Source: Methylocystis rosea (GTDB lineage Bacteria > Pseudomonadota > Alphaproteobacteria > Rhizobiales > Beijerinckiaceae). Taken from it: a stretch of 64,000 nt of DNA. A program made the translations under genes and the position numbers. Positions 17,194-25,984 of this stretch are shown here, piece after piece; the first letter of the stretch is position 1, and each line of letters begins with the position of its first letter. The notes beneath the pieces were generated by a model. It worked only from the letters and a program-made list of their open reading frames with translations, ran no database searches and had not been told where the DNA came from. Location: assembly GCF_003855495.1 (NCBI RefSeq), contig NZ_CP034086.1, positions 2,951,501 through 3,015,500 on the forward strand. Direction: 5' to 3'.

Positions 17194-18582
17194 TTACGCC
17201 GCCGCGAGCGCGTGCAACACCCGCGCCCAGGAGCGCGTTCCCTTGTGAAACGACGCGTAGGAATATTTCTCGTTCGGCGAATGAATGCGGTCATCGTCAT
17301 GCGCGAAGCCGATCATCAGCGAATCCATATTGAGGTCGCGCTTGAAGGCGCCGACGATCGGGATCGAGCCGCCGCAGCCGGCGAGCACCGCTTCCTTCTC
17401 CCATTCTTCCGCAAGCGCGCGGCGCGCGCGATTGAGCGCCTCCGAGCCGAAGGGAAGTTGCAAAGCGTTCGACGCGCCATGTGAAATGAATTCGGCCTTG
17501 GCGTCGGTTGGCAGACGCTCGCGCACAAAACTACGGAAGCTTTCCAGGATTGCTTTGGCGTCCTGCTTGCCGACGAGGCGGAAGGAAAATTTCGCCGACG
17601 CCTGCGCCGGCAGCACCGTCTTCGATCCTGCGCCTGTGTAGCCGCCGATGATTCCATTCACGTCGCAGGTCGGGCGCGCCCAGATCTGCTCGATGATGCC
17701 GCGGCCGGTTTCGCCGCCAACGCGCGAGAGGCCGATCTCCGAGAGCCATTTGGCCTCATCGAAGTCGATGGCGCGCCATTGCTCGGCGATGTCTTCGGGA
17801 ATCTCCGGCACGCTGGCGTAGAAGCCCGGCAGCGTCACCTTGCCCTCGATGTCATGCAGATCGGCGATGATTTTCGCCAGCACATGAATCGGATTCAGCA
17901 CCGGCCCGCCGAACATGCCGGAATGCAGATCATGGCTCGGCCCTTTGATGATCACCTCTTCGAGCGCGAGCCCGCGCAGCATCACCGTGATCGCCGGCGT
18001 CGACGCGTTCCACATGCTGGTGTCGCAAACGAGCGCGAGATCGGGCGCCGAGAGTTCGTCCTTATGCGCGGCGAGAAAGCCTGGAAGCGAGGGCGACCCC
18101 GTCTCCTCTTCGCCCTCGAACAGAAAAGTGACGTTGCAGGGCAGACCGCCATTCGCCTCGAAAGCGCGGCACGCCTCAACGAACGTCATCAACTGGCCTT
18201 TGTCGTCGGAGGCGCCGCGAGCGACGATGTCCTTGCCGTCCTTGCCCTCGGTCAGCCGCGGCGCGAAGGGCTCGGTTTCCCACAGTTCCAAGGGATCCGG
18301 CGGCTGCACGTCATAATGGCCGTAGAACAGCACATGCGGCGCATCCTTGCGCTTCGCCTTGGCGTGGCCGACGACGATCGGATGGCCGGGGGTCTCGCGC
18401 ACTTGCGCTTCGTAACCAAGGCCGTTGAGCTGATCCTTGAGCCAGTTCGCCGCGCGCAGGCATTGCGCGCTATAGGCCGGATCGGTCGAAACGGAGGGAA
18501 TGCGCAGAAGATCGAACAGGCGTTCTCTCGAAGCGTCGAGATTAGCGTCTATCGTATTGAGGACGGCTTCGATCGCGGCCAT
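17194..18582 (-). CDS. M20-family dipeptidase/metallopeptidase
   Basis: The 462-residue cytosolic M20 peptidase (ArgE/DapE/CPG2/carnosinase-like) probably acts as a di- or tripeptidase. Metal-binding landmarks are FYGHYDVQPP (His and Asp), ARGASDDKGQ (bridging Asp), LFEGEEETGSPS (catalytic Glu then metal Glu), VCDTSMW, and a late HSPNEKYSYASFHKG histidine. The dimerisation lid contains GPSHDLHSGMFGG. The length agrees with the M20 dipeptidase subfamily of ~460 residues. The gene stands alone; the upstream 16955-17140 riboswitch points away from it toward btuB. Confidence 0.9.
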   Translation of the reverse strand: MAAIEAVLNTIDANLDASRERLFDLLRIPSVSTDPAYSAQCLRAANWLKDQLNGLGYEAQVRETPGHPIVVGHAKAKRKDAPHVLFYGHYDVQPPDPLELWETEPFAPRLTEGKDGKDIVARGASDDKGQLMTFVEACRAFEANGGLPCNVTFLFEGEEETGSPSLPGFLAAHKDELSAPDLALVCDTSMWNASTPAITVMLRGLALEEVIIKGPSHDLHSGMFGGPVLNPIHVLAKIIADLHDIEGKVTLPGFYASVPEIPEDIAEQWRAIDFDEAKWLSEIGLSRVGGETGRGIIEQIWARPTCDVNGIIGGYTGAGSKTVLPAQASAKFSFRLVGKQDAKAILESFRSFVRERLPTDAKAEFISHGASNALQLPFGSEALNRARRALAEEWEKEAVLAGCGGSIPIVGAFKRDLNMDSLMIGFAHDDDRIHSPNEKYSYASFHKGTRSWARVLHALAAA

Positions 18583-18643
18583 GAATCGGCTCCTCGGTGA
18601 GAAGCCGAAACTAATGCGGATGCATGGCGAGGGGAAGGCGCGG

Positions 18644-18785
18644 CGCGTGTTTCACCTCCCCCTTGAGGGGGGAGGTCGCGCTGCGCAGCAGCGCGGGTGG
18701 GGGTGACATTAAGAGACGAGAGATAGAAAGACGATCACCCCACCCCGGCGCTTCGCGCCGACCCTCCCCATCAAGGGGAGGGTGT
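18644..18785. repeat. Intergenic palindromic repeat element, copy 2
   Basis: The gap between the M20 peptidase and fumC holds two hairpin units: CACCTCCCCCTTGAGGGGGGAGGT followed by CGCGCTGCGCAGCAGCGCG, and CCGGCGCTTCGCGCCG followed by CCCTCCCCATCAAGGGGAGGG. They are separated by ~30 bases of AT-richer sequence. The element matches the one after maeB (4117-4242), partly in inverted order, which shows a dispersed family. Confidence 0.75.
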
Positions 18786-18807
18786 TTACGCAAGCTACTC
18801 TGGTTGC

Positions 18808-20205
18808 TCACGCGCTCGGCGCGAGCATATTCTCCGGCCGCACGATTTCGTCGAATTCGACTTCCGTCACCTTGCCGGACGCGAGCGCTTCTTCCTTCAG
18901 GCTCGTGCCGTTTTTGTGCGCCGCGCGGGCGATCTTCGAGGCCGCGTCATAGCCGATCTTCGGCGCGAGCGCGGTGACGAGCATCAGCGAGCGATCGAGG
19001 AAGCGCTTAATGTTGGCCTCATCCGCTTCAATGCCGTCGACGCAGCGTGCGACGAAACTGTTGATGCCGTCGGCCAGCAGGATCGTCGATTCGAGCAGCG
19101 CGAAGCCGACGACCGGCTTCAGCACATTGAGTTCGAGATGGCCCTGCGAGGCGGCGAAGGTGATCGTCGAATTGTTTCCGAAAACGCGCGTGCACACCAT
19201 GGTCAGCGATTCGACCTGGGTCGGATTGACCTTGCCCGGCATGATCGACGAGCCGGGCTCGTTCTCGGGAAGCCTCAGTTCCCCGAGGCCGGCGCGCGGC
19301 CCAGAGCCGAGCAGGCGAATGTCGCTCGCGATCTTGTAGAGGCCCGACGCCAGCGCATTGAGCGCGCCATGCGCGAAGACGATCGCATCGTGCGTGGCGA
19401 GCGCTTCGAATTTGTTGGGCGCCGAAACAAAAGGCAGTCCGGTCTGCTCGGCGATGTCGGCGGCGACCTCTTCGCCAAAGCCCTTGAAGGTGTTGACGCC
19501 CGTGCCAACCGCCGTCCCGCCCTGGGCGAGCTGCAGAAGATCGGCGAGGGTCGTTCTGATGCGCCTTTCCGCGTATTCGGCCTGCGCCGCATAGCCGGAA
19601 AACTCCTGGCCGAGCGTCACCGGCGTCGCATCCTGCAGATGGGTGCGGCCGATCTTGATGATATTGGCGAATTTCACCGCCTTGGCGTTGAGCGAAATAT
19701 GCAGCCGCTCGACGGCGGGAATCAGCCGACCGGAGATCGTCGTGGCGCCGGCGATGTGAATGGCGGTCGGGAAACTGTCGTTCGACGACTGCCCGAGATT
19801 GACATGATCGTTCGGATGCACCGGCGATTTCGAGCCGCGCGGCGCGCCGAGCATTTCATTGGCGCGGTTGGCGATCACCTCATTGACGTTCATGTTCGTC
19901 TGAGTGCCGGAGCCGGTCTGCCAGACGACGAGCGGAAAATGCTCGTCGAGCTTGCCGTCGATCACCTCGCGCGCGGCGACGACAATCGCGTCGGCGATTT
20001 TTGGCTCGAGCAGGCCCTTCCTGGCGTTGACCTTGGCGGCCGCAAGCTTGATGCGCGCCAGCGCATGCACGATCTCGATCGGCATGAGATCGCCGCCGAT
20101 CGGAAAATTCTCCCGCGAGCGTTCCGTCTGCGCGCCCCAATACGCCCAGGACGGGACGGCGATATCGCCGAAGGAGTCGCGTTCAATTCTCTGATCGTCG
20201 GTCAT
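18808..20205 (-). CDS. fumC: Class II fumarate hydratase
   Basis: The iron-independent fumarase interconverts fumarate and malate in the TCA cycle. It is 465 residues, the usual length. Active-site features are [14 protein letters not shown] (97-110), [14 protein letters not shown] (130-143), the catalytic histidine H189 in [11 protein letters not shown], and the signature loop [14 protein letters not shown] (317-330). It lies 63 bp downstream of ecfG on the same strand and probably has its own promoter. Confidence 0.97.
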   Translation of the reverse strand: MTDDQRIERDSFGDIAVPSWAYWGAQTERSRENFPIGGDLMPIEIVHALARIKLAAAKVNARKGLLEPKIADAIVVAAREVIDGKLDEHFPLVVWQTGSGTQTNMNVNEVIANRANEMLGAPRGSKSPVHPNDHVNLGQSSNDSFPTAIHIAGATTISGRLIPAVERLHISLNAKAVKFANIIKIGRTHLQDATPVTLGQEFSGYAAQAEYAERRIRTTLADLLQLAQGGTAVGTGVNTFKGFGEEVAADIAEQTGLPFVSAPNKFEALATHDAIVFAHGALNALASGLYKIASDIRLLGSGPRAGLGELRLPENEPGSSIMPGKVNPTQVESLTMVCTRVFGNNSTITFAASQGHLELNVLKPVVGFALLESTILLADGINSFVARCVDGIEADEANIKRFLDRSLMLVTALAPKIGYDAASKIARAAHKNGTSLKEEALASGKVTEVEFDEIVRPENMLAPSA

Positions 20206-20268
20206 CGGATGGCTCGCATGAAAGGGCGCGTTTCGCGCGCTTCCCTATGCGGCATTTCCGAGTAGCGT

Positions 20269-20838
20269 TCAATCGCGCGTGGCGGCGGAGAGCTGCTCGG
20301 CCGAGGACCATTCGCGCGGCTCGGCGGTCGGAGGCGCCGCCATCAGCTCGGAGAGCCGATTGCGGGCGCGGTTCACCCGGCTCTTCATCGTGCCCGGCGC
20401 GCAGCCGCAGATTTGAGCAGCTTCCTCATATGACATGCCGGACGCGCCGACCAGGATCAGCGCTTCGCGCTGATCCAGCGGCAATTTTTGCATCGCGTCG
20501 CGGAAGTCGAGAAAATCCATATGCGCGTGCTGCGATTCCGGCGCGACCAATCTTCCGGCGATCAGACCGTCGGGATCGGGCGCCTCGCGGCGGCGCTTGC
20601 GAAATTCGCTGTAATAGATGTTGCGCAGAATCGTGAACAGCCAGGCGGTGAGATTGGTGCCTTCCGAAAACGTCGCGAGGCTGCCCCAAGCCTTGACCAA
20701 TGTTTCCTGAACCAGGTCGTCGGCGCGATCGGAGTTTCCGCAAATCGACACCGCGAAGGCGCGCAAGCTCGGGATGGCTGAGATCAGATCAGCCTTCAGT
20801 CCCTGTCCTGCTAAATGCGCTTCTTCGCTTGCCTTCAC
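20269..20838 (-). CDS. ecfG: General stress response ECF sigma factor EcfG
   Basis: The 189-residue ECF sigma factor has region 2 (residues 24-90: ADDLVQETLVKAWGSLATF, then AWLFTILRNIYYSEFRKRRRE) and region 4 (about 112-168: LPLDQREALILVGASGMSYEEAAQICGCAPGTMKSRVNRAR). The length and the pairing with nepR identify the EcfG (ECF15) group, which directs the alphaproteobacterial general stress response. Its ATG overlaps the nepR stop (ATGA), giving translational coupling with its anti-sigma factor. The upstream promoter matches the EcfG consensus, so the sigma factor very likely activates its own operon. Confidence 0.93.
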   Translation of the reverse strand: MKASEEAHLAGQGLKADLISAIPSLRAFAVSICGNSDRADDLVQETLVKAWGSLATFSEGTNLTAWLFTILRNIYYSEFRKRRREAPDPDGLIAGRLVAPESQHAHMDFLDFRDAMQKLPLDQREALILVGASGMSYEEAAQICGCAPGTMKSRVNRARNRLSELMAAPPTAEPREWSSAEQLSAATRD

Positions 20839-21203
20839 TCACTCTTCCTCGGCGCGCTTGACGTCGCCGGGGAGGATAGCACATTCGTTTCGAGTTGGTT
20901 CAAAAGTTTCAGAAACCGATCGGGAACCGGTTGAGCCGCGACATCGTCGTAGAGATTGCGAAGCTCCTTTCCGATCGAGTCCTGGAATTCCACCGGCCGC
21001 TGTCGCAGGACCGGTTGTGCGCCGCAGCGCGCCTCCCCTACTCCTCGGCGACGATCGCCGAATTCGTCACGTGTCATCACCCACCCTGCAAACGTCTCCA
21101 CCCTTCGAGGGCCCGGTTTGGAAGAATACCGCCCGTCGCTTGCGAAAGCATCGTCGTCTGCTTTCGCGCGCGCAACTATATTCTCCGGATTCTTATTCCC
21201 CAT
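20835..21203 (-). CDS. nepR: Anti-sigma factor NepR
   Basis: NepR sequesters EcfG until phosphorylated PhyR binds it. The family core is clear near the C-terminus: SIGKELRNLYDDVAAQPVPDRFLKLLNQLE. From ATG 21203 (AGAGGG ribosome binding site) the protein has 122 residues, which is long for NepR. An internal ATG at 21077, with AGGGTGGG before it, would give 80 residues, nearer to the normal size. I cannot decide between them by eye. The stop overlaps the ecfG start by four bases. PhyR is encoded divergently. Confidence 0.85.
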   Translation of the reverse strand: MGNKNPENIVARAKADDDAFASDGRYSSKPGPRRVETFAGWVMTRDEFGDRRRGVGEARCGAQPVLRQRPVEFQDSIGKELRNLYDDVAAQPVPDRFLKLLNQLETNVLSSPATSSAPRKSE

Positions 21204-21275
21204 GGAGCCCTCTATTTTAATATGCATGATTTCTGGAGCCGCCGCGTTATACTGCGCCGCAAGGACGATAGGCAA

Positions 21276-21300
21276 AACGCACCGCTGAAGGATTGGTTCC
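21276..21300 (-). promoter_or_regulatory. EcfG-dependent promoter of nepR-ecfG
   Basis: On the minus strand the sequence reads GGAAC, then exactly 16 bases, then CGTT (GGAAC at 21300-21296, CGTT at 21279-21276). This is the established consensus of EcfG-type promoters (GGAAC-N16/17-CGTT). It lies 73 bp before the nepR start at 21203 in the divergent nepR/phyR gap. Confidence 0.9.
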
Positions 21301-21400
21301 CTAAAATGCCGAGCAGTTTTGACGTATTGTCCAAGTTTTGAATCTGCTTAGCTCGCACTCCTCTCCTCTGCGAGGCTAGATGCTGCTGGAGTTGTAAGAC

Positions 21401-22216
21401 ATGTCGGCGTCAAAGGAAATTTCAGCGCATATTCCCTATTTGAGACGGTTTGCGCGCGCCTTGGTCGGCGATCGCGAGGGTGGCGACGCCTATGTGTTGG
21501 CCACTCTCGAAACCGTTGTCGCGGAGCCAGGACGCATCACAGATTCCGATGACCTGCGCATCGCCGTATATCGTCTGTTCCTTGACGTCTGGGCGGCGTC
21601 GCCGATTAACGACCACACCGACCGCTCCGGCGCGCTGGCGGAAAGCGGCCGTCGCAATCTCGACGCCATTTCGCTGAAGCCGCGAATCGCCTTCTTGCTG
21701 CAGGCGCTCGAAGGCTTCGATCTCGACCAGATTGGCCAGACTCTAAAGGTTTCGGAGATCGAGGCTGGCGCCCTGATCGAGGCGGCGAACGGCGAGATCG
21801 CCGACCAGATCGCGACCGACGTGCTGATTATCGAGGACGAGCCCCTGATCGCCCATGACCTGAGAAGCATCGTCGAGGAGCTGGGACATCGGGTGGTCGG
21901 CATGCCGCGCACGCACGCCGAGGCGCTGGCGGCCATCCAAGAAGGCAACCCGGGACTGATTCTCGCCGATATCCAGCTCGCGGACGGCAGTTCCGGGCTC
22001 GACGCCGTAAACGAGATCCTCGTCTCTCTGTCCATCCCGGTGATTTTCGTCACCGCCTACCCTGAGCGGTTCTTGACCGGCGAGCCGCCCGAACCGGCCT
22101 TTCTGATCGCCAAACCCTTCAATGTCGAAAGCCTGAAGGCCGTCATCAGTCAGGCGCTGTTTTTCGAACGCCGCGCCGGACGCCGCGAACAAAGCGCGCC
22201 TCAGATCGGCATGTGA
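21401..22216 (+). CDS. phyR: Response regulator PhyR (anti-anti-sigma factor)
   Basis: The 271-residue protein has the typical reversed order: a sigma-like domain (residues 1-~130, resembling EcfG regions 2 and 4 without DNA binding) and then a receiver domain (~139-260). The receiver shows the acidic pair IIEDE (143-147), the phosphoacceptor D190 in LILADIQL, T218 and K238 in IAKPFN. When phosphorylated it binds NepR and frees EcfG. The cognate PhyK-type kinase is not adjacent; the HWE/HisKA_2 kinases at 12.5 and 31.2 kb are candidates only. Confidence 0.95.
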   Translation: MSASKEISAHIPYLRRFARALVGDREGGDAYVLATLETVVAEPGRITDSDDLRIAVYRLFLDVWAASPINDHTDRSGALAESGRRNLDAISLKPRIAFLLQALEGFDLDQIGQTLKVSEIEAGALIEAANGEIADQIATDVLIIEDEPLIAHDLRSIVEELGHRVVGMPRTHAEALAAIQEGNPGLILADIQLADGSSGLDAVNEILVSLSIPVIFVTAYPERFLTGEPPEPAFLIAKPFNVESLKAVISQALFFERRAGRREQSAPQIGM

Positions 22217-22371
22217 ATCTCTGATCTTATTGCAAACATTAATTTTTTGCCCCGCGCCTGCCCGTCGGAAGGATCGTTCGGGACTGCAAAGATAAATCGC
22301 CGCCTCCCAGAAACATTGGCCGACCCGGCGAGTTATAGCCGAAGGTGCTGGGAAACTACGAGAGGCGGCCC

Positions 22372-22650
22372 ATGGAGGAGAATAAAAAATCCAGTCGCGG
22401 TTTTGCGTCAATGGATCCCGAAAAGCAGCGGGCCATCGCACGCAAGGGCGGCCAGAGCGTTCCTGACGAGAAGCGAAGTTTCTCGCAGAACCCTGATCTT
22501 GCGGCCCGCGCAGGGCGCAAGGGCGGTCAAAGCGTGAATCCGGCCAAGCGGAGCTTCTCGCGCGATCATGCGCTCGCTTCGGAAGCCGGCCGCAAAGGCG
22601 GACACGCCTCGCATGGAGGCGGCGCCCAAAAACGCAGCGCGCCGCTCTAA
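22372..22650 (+). CDS. KGG-repeat stress-induced protein
   Basis: The 92-residue hydrophilic protein has repeated KGG motifs: AIARKGGQSVPDEKRSFSQNP, then ARAGRKGGQSVNPAKRSFSRD, and a third AGRKGGHASHGGG. This is the KGG / general stress protein 10 (ConE-like) family, which is often under stress control. It is charged and probably disordered, cytoplasmic, and of unknown mechanism. I chose ATG 22372 because the repeats then begin in the usual position and GAGAGGCGGCCC precedes it. It lies next to phyR, which fits membership in the general stress regulon, though I found no clean EcfG box before it. Confidence 0.88.
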   Translation: MEENKKSSRGFASMDPEKQRAIARKGGQSVPDEKRSFSQNPDLAARAGRKGGQSVNPAKRSFSRDHALASEAGRKGGHASHGGGAQKRSAPL

Positions 22651-22662
22651 GGAGCGGCGCAA

Positions 22663-23127
22663 CTATGCCGCAAATGGCTTCGAGCGCTGCGCGATCAGCG
22701 AATACAGCGCGTCGTCGTCGCGCGTTCCGCGTATCGTCGCTACGAGGCCTTGCTCCCTCAACATGCGGGCCGCGCAGGCAAGCGCCTTGAGATGGTCAGC
22801 GCCCGAACTCTCGGGCGTGAGTATCATGAACACGAGATCGACCGGCGCGCCGTCGAGAGAGCCGAAGTCGACCGGACGGTCGAGCCGGCCGAAGACCCCG
22901 TAAATCCCCTTCAATTTCGCAAGCTTCCCGTGTGGAATGGCGATGCCTTCGCCGATTCCCGTTGAGCCCAGCCGCTCGCGGTGAAGAAGCGCATCAAAGA
23001 TTTCGCGCGCCGGAAGCCCGCAAATTTTCGCAGCCTTCTCGCTGAGTTCCTGGAGAAGGTGCTTCTTCGTCGTCGCCTTCAGCGAGGCGCAAACCGAATC
23101 GGGCGAAACCAAGTCCGTTGGCCGCAT
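22663..23127 (-). CDS. ptsN: Nitrogen PTS EIIA component
   Basis: The 154-residue EIIA(Ntr) domain carries the phosphorylatable histidine H66 in GIAIPHGKL, with the flanking LLHRERLGSTGIGEG and a C-terminal LVFMILTPESSGADHLKALA. It is the terminal acceptor of the PTS(Ntr) chain and regulates potassium and nitrogen-related functions by protein interaction. It follows hpf on the same strand as the end of the lptB-rpoN-hpf-ptsN cluster, the conserved order in Proteobacteria. Confidence 0.94.
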   Translation of the reverse strand: MRPTDLVSPDSVCASLKATTKKHLLQELSEKAAKICGLPAREIFDALLHRERLGSTGIGEGIAIPHGKLAKLKGIYGVFGRLDRPVDFGSLDGAPVDLVFMILTPESSGADHLKALACAARMLREQGLVATIRGTRDDDALYSLIAQRSKPFAA

Positions 23128-23295
23128 GCGACGATCATCCTGCTTCTCATGGGAGGTCTAGGGCCGCCGAAGGCTCCGACCATCCTTGAAATTTCAACGT
23201 CTCGCTATTTTCGCCAAAACCCGAAGGGACGTGGGAAAATGGCAAGATACGTGCCGAGGAGGCCGTTATTATGGCGTCCCACGACGTTTTTGCCG

Positions 23296-23889
23296 TCAGC
23301 GCGCATCGCCTTCCGACTCGGGCGTGTCGATCCAGCCGATATTCTCATCGCCGCGCCGATAGACGACATTCACGCGGCCGGTGTTGGCGTGCCGGAACAC
23401 CACGACCGGCGCGCCAGTGAGGTCGAGGTCGAGCACCGCCGCCGAAACCGACAGCCGGCGCAACTGCGTGGTGGATTCGGCGATGATCGCGGGGCTGAAC
23501 TCCGCCGACGCCTCATTTTCCTGATCGGGCGCCTCAAGCACGTGATAGGCGACGACTTCGGCCTGCGCGCCGTCGCCCGCGCCGTGGCCGTGCTCGTGAT
23601 GGCTCTTGAGCCTGCTCTTGTAGCGGCGCAGGCGCTTTTCGATGCGTTCCGCCGCCTGATCGAACGAGGCGTAGGGCTCCTGCGCCCGGCCGTCGGCCTG
23701 CAACACGATTCCTGAGGCGAGATGCAGGCTGCAGTCGGCGCGAAAGCCCGAGCCCTCCGGCGAGATGGTGACGTGGCCGCTGACTCGGCCGTCGAAATAT
23801 TTCGCCGCCGCCGTCTCCAGCCTCTGCGTCACATGAGCCCGAAGCGCTTCGCCGATGTTGATGTTCTTGCCGGAAACCCTAAGAGACAT
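23296..23889 (-). CDS. hpf: Long-form ribosome hibernation promoting factor
   Basis: The 197-residue long HPF has an N-terminal S30AE domain (SLRVSGKNINIGEALRAHVTQRLE to KSRLKSHHE, about residues 2-100), a His/Gly-rich linker, and the C-terminal dimerisation domain (PVVVFRHANTGRVNVVYRRGDENIGWIDTPE). It inactivates ribosomes by 100S dimer formation in stationary phase. It stands between rpoN and ptsN, its normal place. Confidence 0.93.
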   Translation of the reverse strand: MSLRVSGKNINIGEALRAHVTQRLETAAAKYFDGRVSGHVTISPEGSGFRADCSLHLASGIVLQADGRAQEPYASFDQAAERIEKRLRRYKSRLKSHHEHGHGAGDGAQAEVVAYHVLEAPDQENEASAEFSPAIIAESTTQLRRLSVSAAVLDLDLTGAPVVVFRHANTGRVNVVYRRGDENIGWIDTPESEGDAR

Positions 23890-24141
23890 TTTGCAATCCG
23901 AACTTTCGTTGCGAGCGAAGTTTCGGCCGCGGATAGGGCCAGCCGCGCGTCTGCCGCGCCGCCGTCAGACCAACCGCCCAATGCGCCCCATCCGCCCCGG
24001 AAATTCGCCTGAGGGGTCGGCGAATCGCCCGCCATCTAGCCAGACAGCGGAAATTCCGCGCAGCGTTAGAAGCCTCGGCGAGCGAAGTCAATGGAGTCTT
24101 CCTTCCCGGCGGAGCTTCAAGCCGAGGACGACAGAGGACAA

Positions 24142-25707
24142 TTAATGGGTTGTCATGCGCGCCTGTGCAAGCTTGGCGCGGCGGCGATCGACCGAGGATG
24201 GAATGCGCAAACTGTCGCGGTATTTCGCGACCGTGCGCCGGGCGATTTCGATGTCGCTCGCCTTCAGCCTTTCGACGATTGCGTCGTCCGACAGGATGCC
24301 GTCGGGCGTTTCCCGATCAATCATCTGCTTGATGCGAAAACGCACCGCCTCGGCCGAATGCGCGGCGGCGCCGCTCGTCGTGGCGATCGACGCGGAGAAG
24401 AAATATTTGAGCTCGAAGACGCCGCGCGGCGTCATCATGTATTTGTTCGACGTCACTCGCGAGACCGTCGACTCATGCATGCCGATCGCATCGGCGACCG
24501 TGCGCAGATTCAGCGGACGCAGATGTTCGACGCCATGCGTGAGAAAGGCGTCCTGCAATCGCACGATTTCAGAAGCGACGCGTAGAATGGTGCGGGCCCT
24601 CTGCTCGAGACTCTTGGTCAGCCAGTTGGCGTTCTGCAGGCAGCTCGAAATGAAGCTTTTGTCGGCGGGGCCGGTGGCGACGGCGCTGACTTGCGCCGCA
24701 TAACTGTGATTGACCAATACGCGCGGCAGCGCGTCGGCGTTGAGCTCCACATGCCAGGCGCCGTCCGCGGCGGCGCGCACAATGACGTCGGCGACGAGCG
24801 GCTGAATCGGGGCGCCGCCGAACGCTCGGCCTGGCTTGGGCTCCAACCGGCGCAGCTCCGCCGCCATGTCGGCGATGTCTTCGTCGTCGACGCCGCACAG
24901 CTTGGCGAGCTGCGCAAAATCGCGGCGCGCGACGAGCGGGAGATTGGCGACGAACGCTTGCATCGCCGGATCATAGCGGTCGCGCTCCTTGAGCTGGATC
25001 GCAAGACACTCCGCGAGATCGCGCGCGCCGACGCCTGAGGGGTCGAAGGTCTGGATCGTCGCCAGAATGTGCTCGGCCTCGGCCATGTTCGCCTCGAGAC
25101 GAGCGGCGATCTCGTCCAGGCTCTCTCGCAGATAACCGCTCTCATCGATCGCATCGATGATCGATTGGCCGATGATTCTGTGACGCGGATCGGGGCAGGC
25201 GAGCGCCAGCTGTTCGGCGAGATGCTCGTGGAGGCTCTGCCGATCGGCGACATAAGCTTCGAGATTGGGCGCTTCCCCGTCAGCCGGCCCACCGCCAGCG
25301 GCCCCGGTCCAGGAGGTCGCCGACAGACCGGCGCCGTCAGGGGCCTCATCCCGCGCCCGCTCCCCGATCGACGGACCCTCGGGCTCAAAAGAGTTGCTCA
25401 TGTCGGCGCCGAGATCGGCGGAGAGCGTCGCGGAGTCGACGGCGAGATCCTGCTGCGCCCAGTCGCCCTCCTGCGGCCCTTCAAAGGGCTCCGCCGCGCT
25501 CGGCTCCCCACCCTGGGAAGGATCGGCCGCATCGACGCCGCCATCGCCTTCATGCGCTTCGAGCAGCGGATTGCGCTCGAGCTCATCATGCAAAAAGGCG
25601 GCAAGCTCCAAATTGGAAAACTGCAGCAGCTTGATCGCCTGGAGCAGCTGCGGCGTCATCACCAGGGCTTGGCCCTGACGCATCATCAACTTGGTGGAAA
25701 TCGCCAT
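24142..25707 (-). CDS. rpoN: RNA polymerase sigma-54 factor
   Basis: The 521-residue sigma-54 has region I (LMMRQGQALVMTPQLLQAIKLLQFSNLELAAFL with a glutamine-rich pattern, residues 7-50), an acidic region II (~50-150, many Glu/Asp/Gly), the core-binding region III, a helix-turn-helix near TVADAIGMHESTVSRVTSNKY, and the RpoN box ARRTVAKYR close to the end. It directs transcription at -24/-12 promoters together with enhancer-binding activators. I used ATG 25707; a GTG five codons earlier (25722) is possible. It is followed by hpf and ptsN. Confidence 0.96.
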   Translation of the reverse strand: MAISTKLMMRQGQALVMTPQLLQAIKLLQFSNLELAAFLHDELERNPLLEAHEGDGGVDAADPSQGGEPSAAEPFEGPQEGDWAQQDLAVDSATLSADLGADMSNSFEPEGPSIGERARDEAPDGAGLSATSWTGAAGGGPADGEAPNLEAYVADRQSLHEHLAEQLALACPDPRHRIIGQSIIDAIDESGYLRESLDEIAARLEANMAEAEHILATIQTFDPSGVGARDLAECLAIQLKERDRYDPAMQAFVANLPLVARRDFAQLAKLCGVDDEDIADMAAELRRLEPKPGRAFGGAPIQPLVADVIVRAAADGAWHVELNADALPRVLVNHSYAAQVSAVATGPADKSFISSCLQNANWLTKSLEQRARTILRVASEIVRLQDAFLTHGVEHLRPLNLRTVADAIGMHESTVSRVTSNKYMMTPRGVFELKYFFSASIATTSGAAAHSAEAVRFRIKQMIDRETPDGILSDDAIVERLKASDIEIARRTVAKYRDSLRIPSSVDRRRAKLAQARMTTH

Positions 25708-25984
25708 ATTCGCTCGGCCCACTCGAAACGCATCGGCCGCCGCTTTGCGGCCCGGTTCTTGCTTATATCACTTCGATAAAGCGCGCACAGGGCCAAAAAA
25801 GCAGCGCGCGGCGGGGCAAACCGCCTAAGCCTTAATCACCAATCAGTCGAACGCGAAGACTTGCCCGAAACGTCCACAGGGCGAGACGACCCTTGTCGGG
25901 GGACCGCCAGTTGGGACGCTACGCCCCACGCTTGGCGCTGCTCTAGGCGCGAGCGTCCCGCCGCGAAATACATCCGGGCGACGG

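Noticed and set aside
25913..25958. Inverted repeat GGGACGCT / AGCGTCCC between rpoN and lptB as an RNA gene
   Set aside because: The loop is long and GC-rich with no U tract and no known RNA motif; it may be a weak hairpin only.
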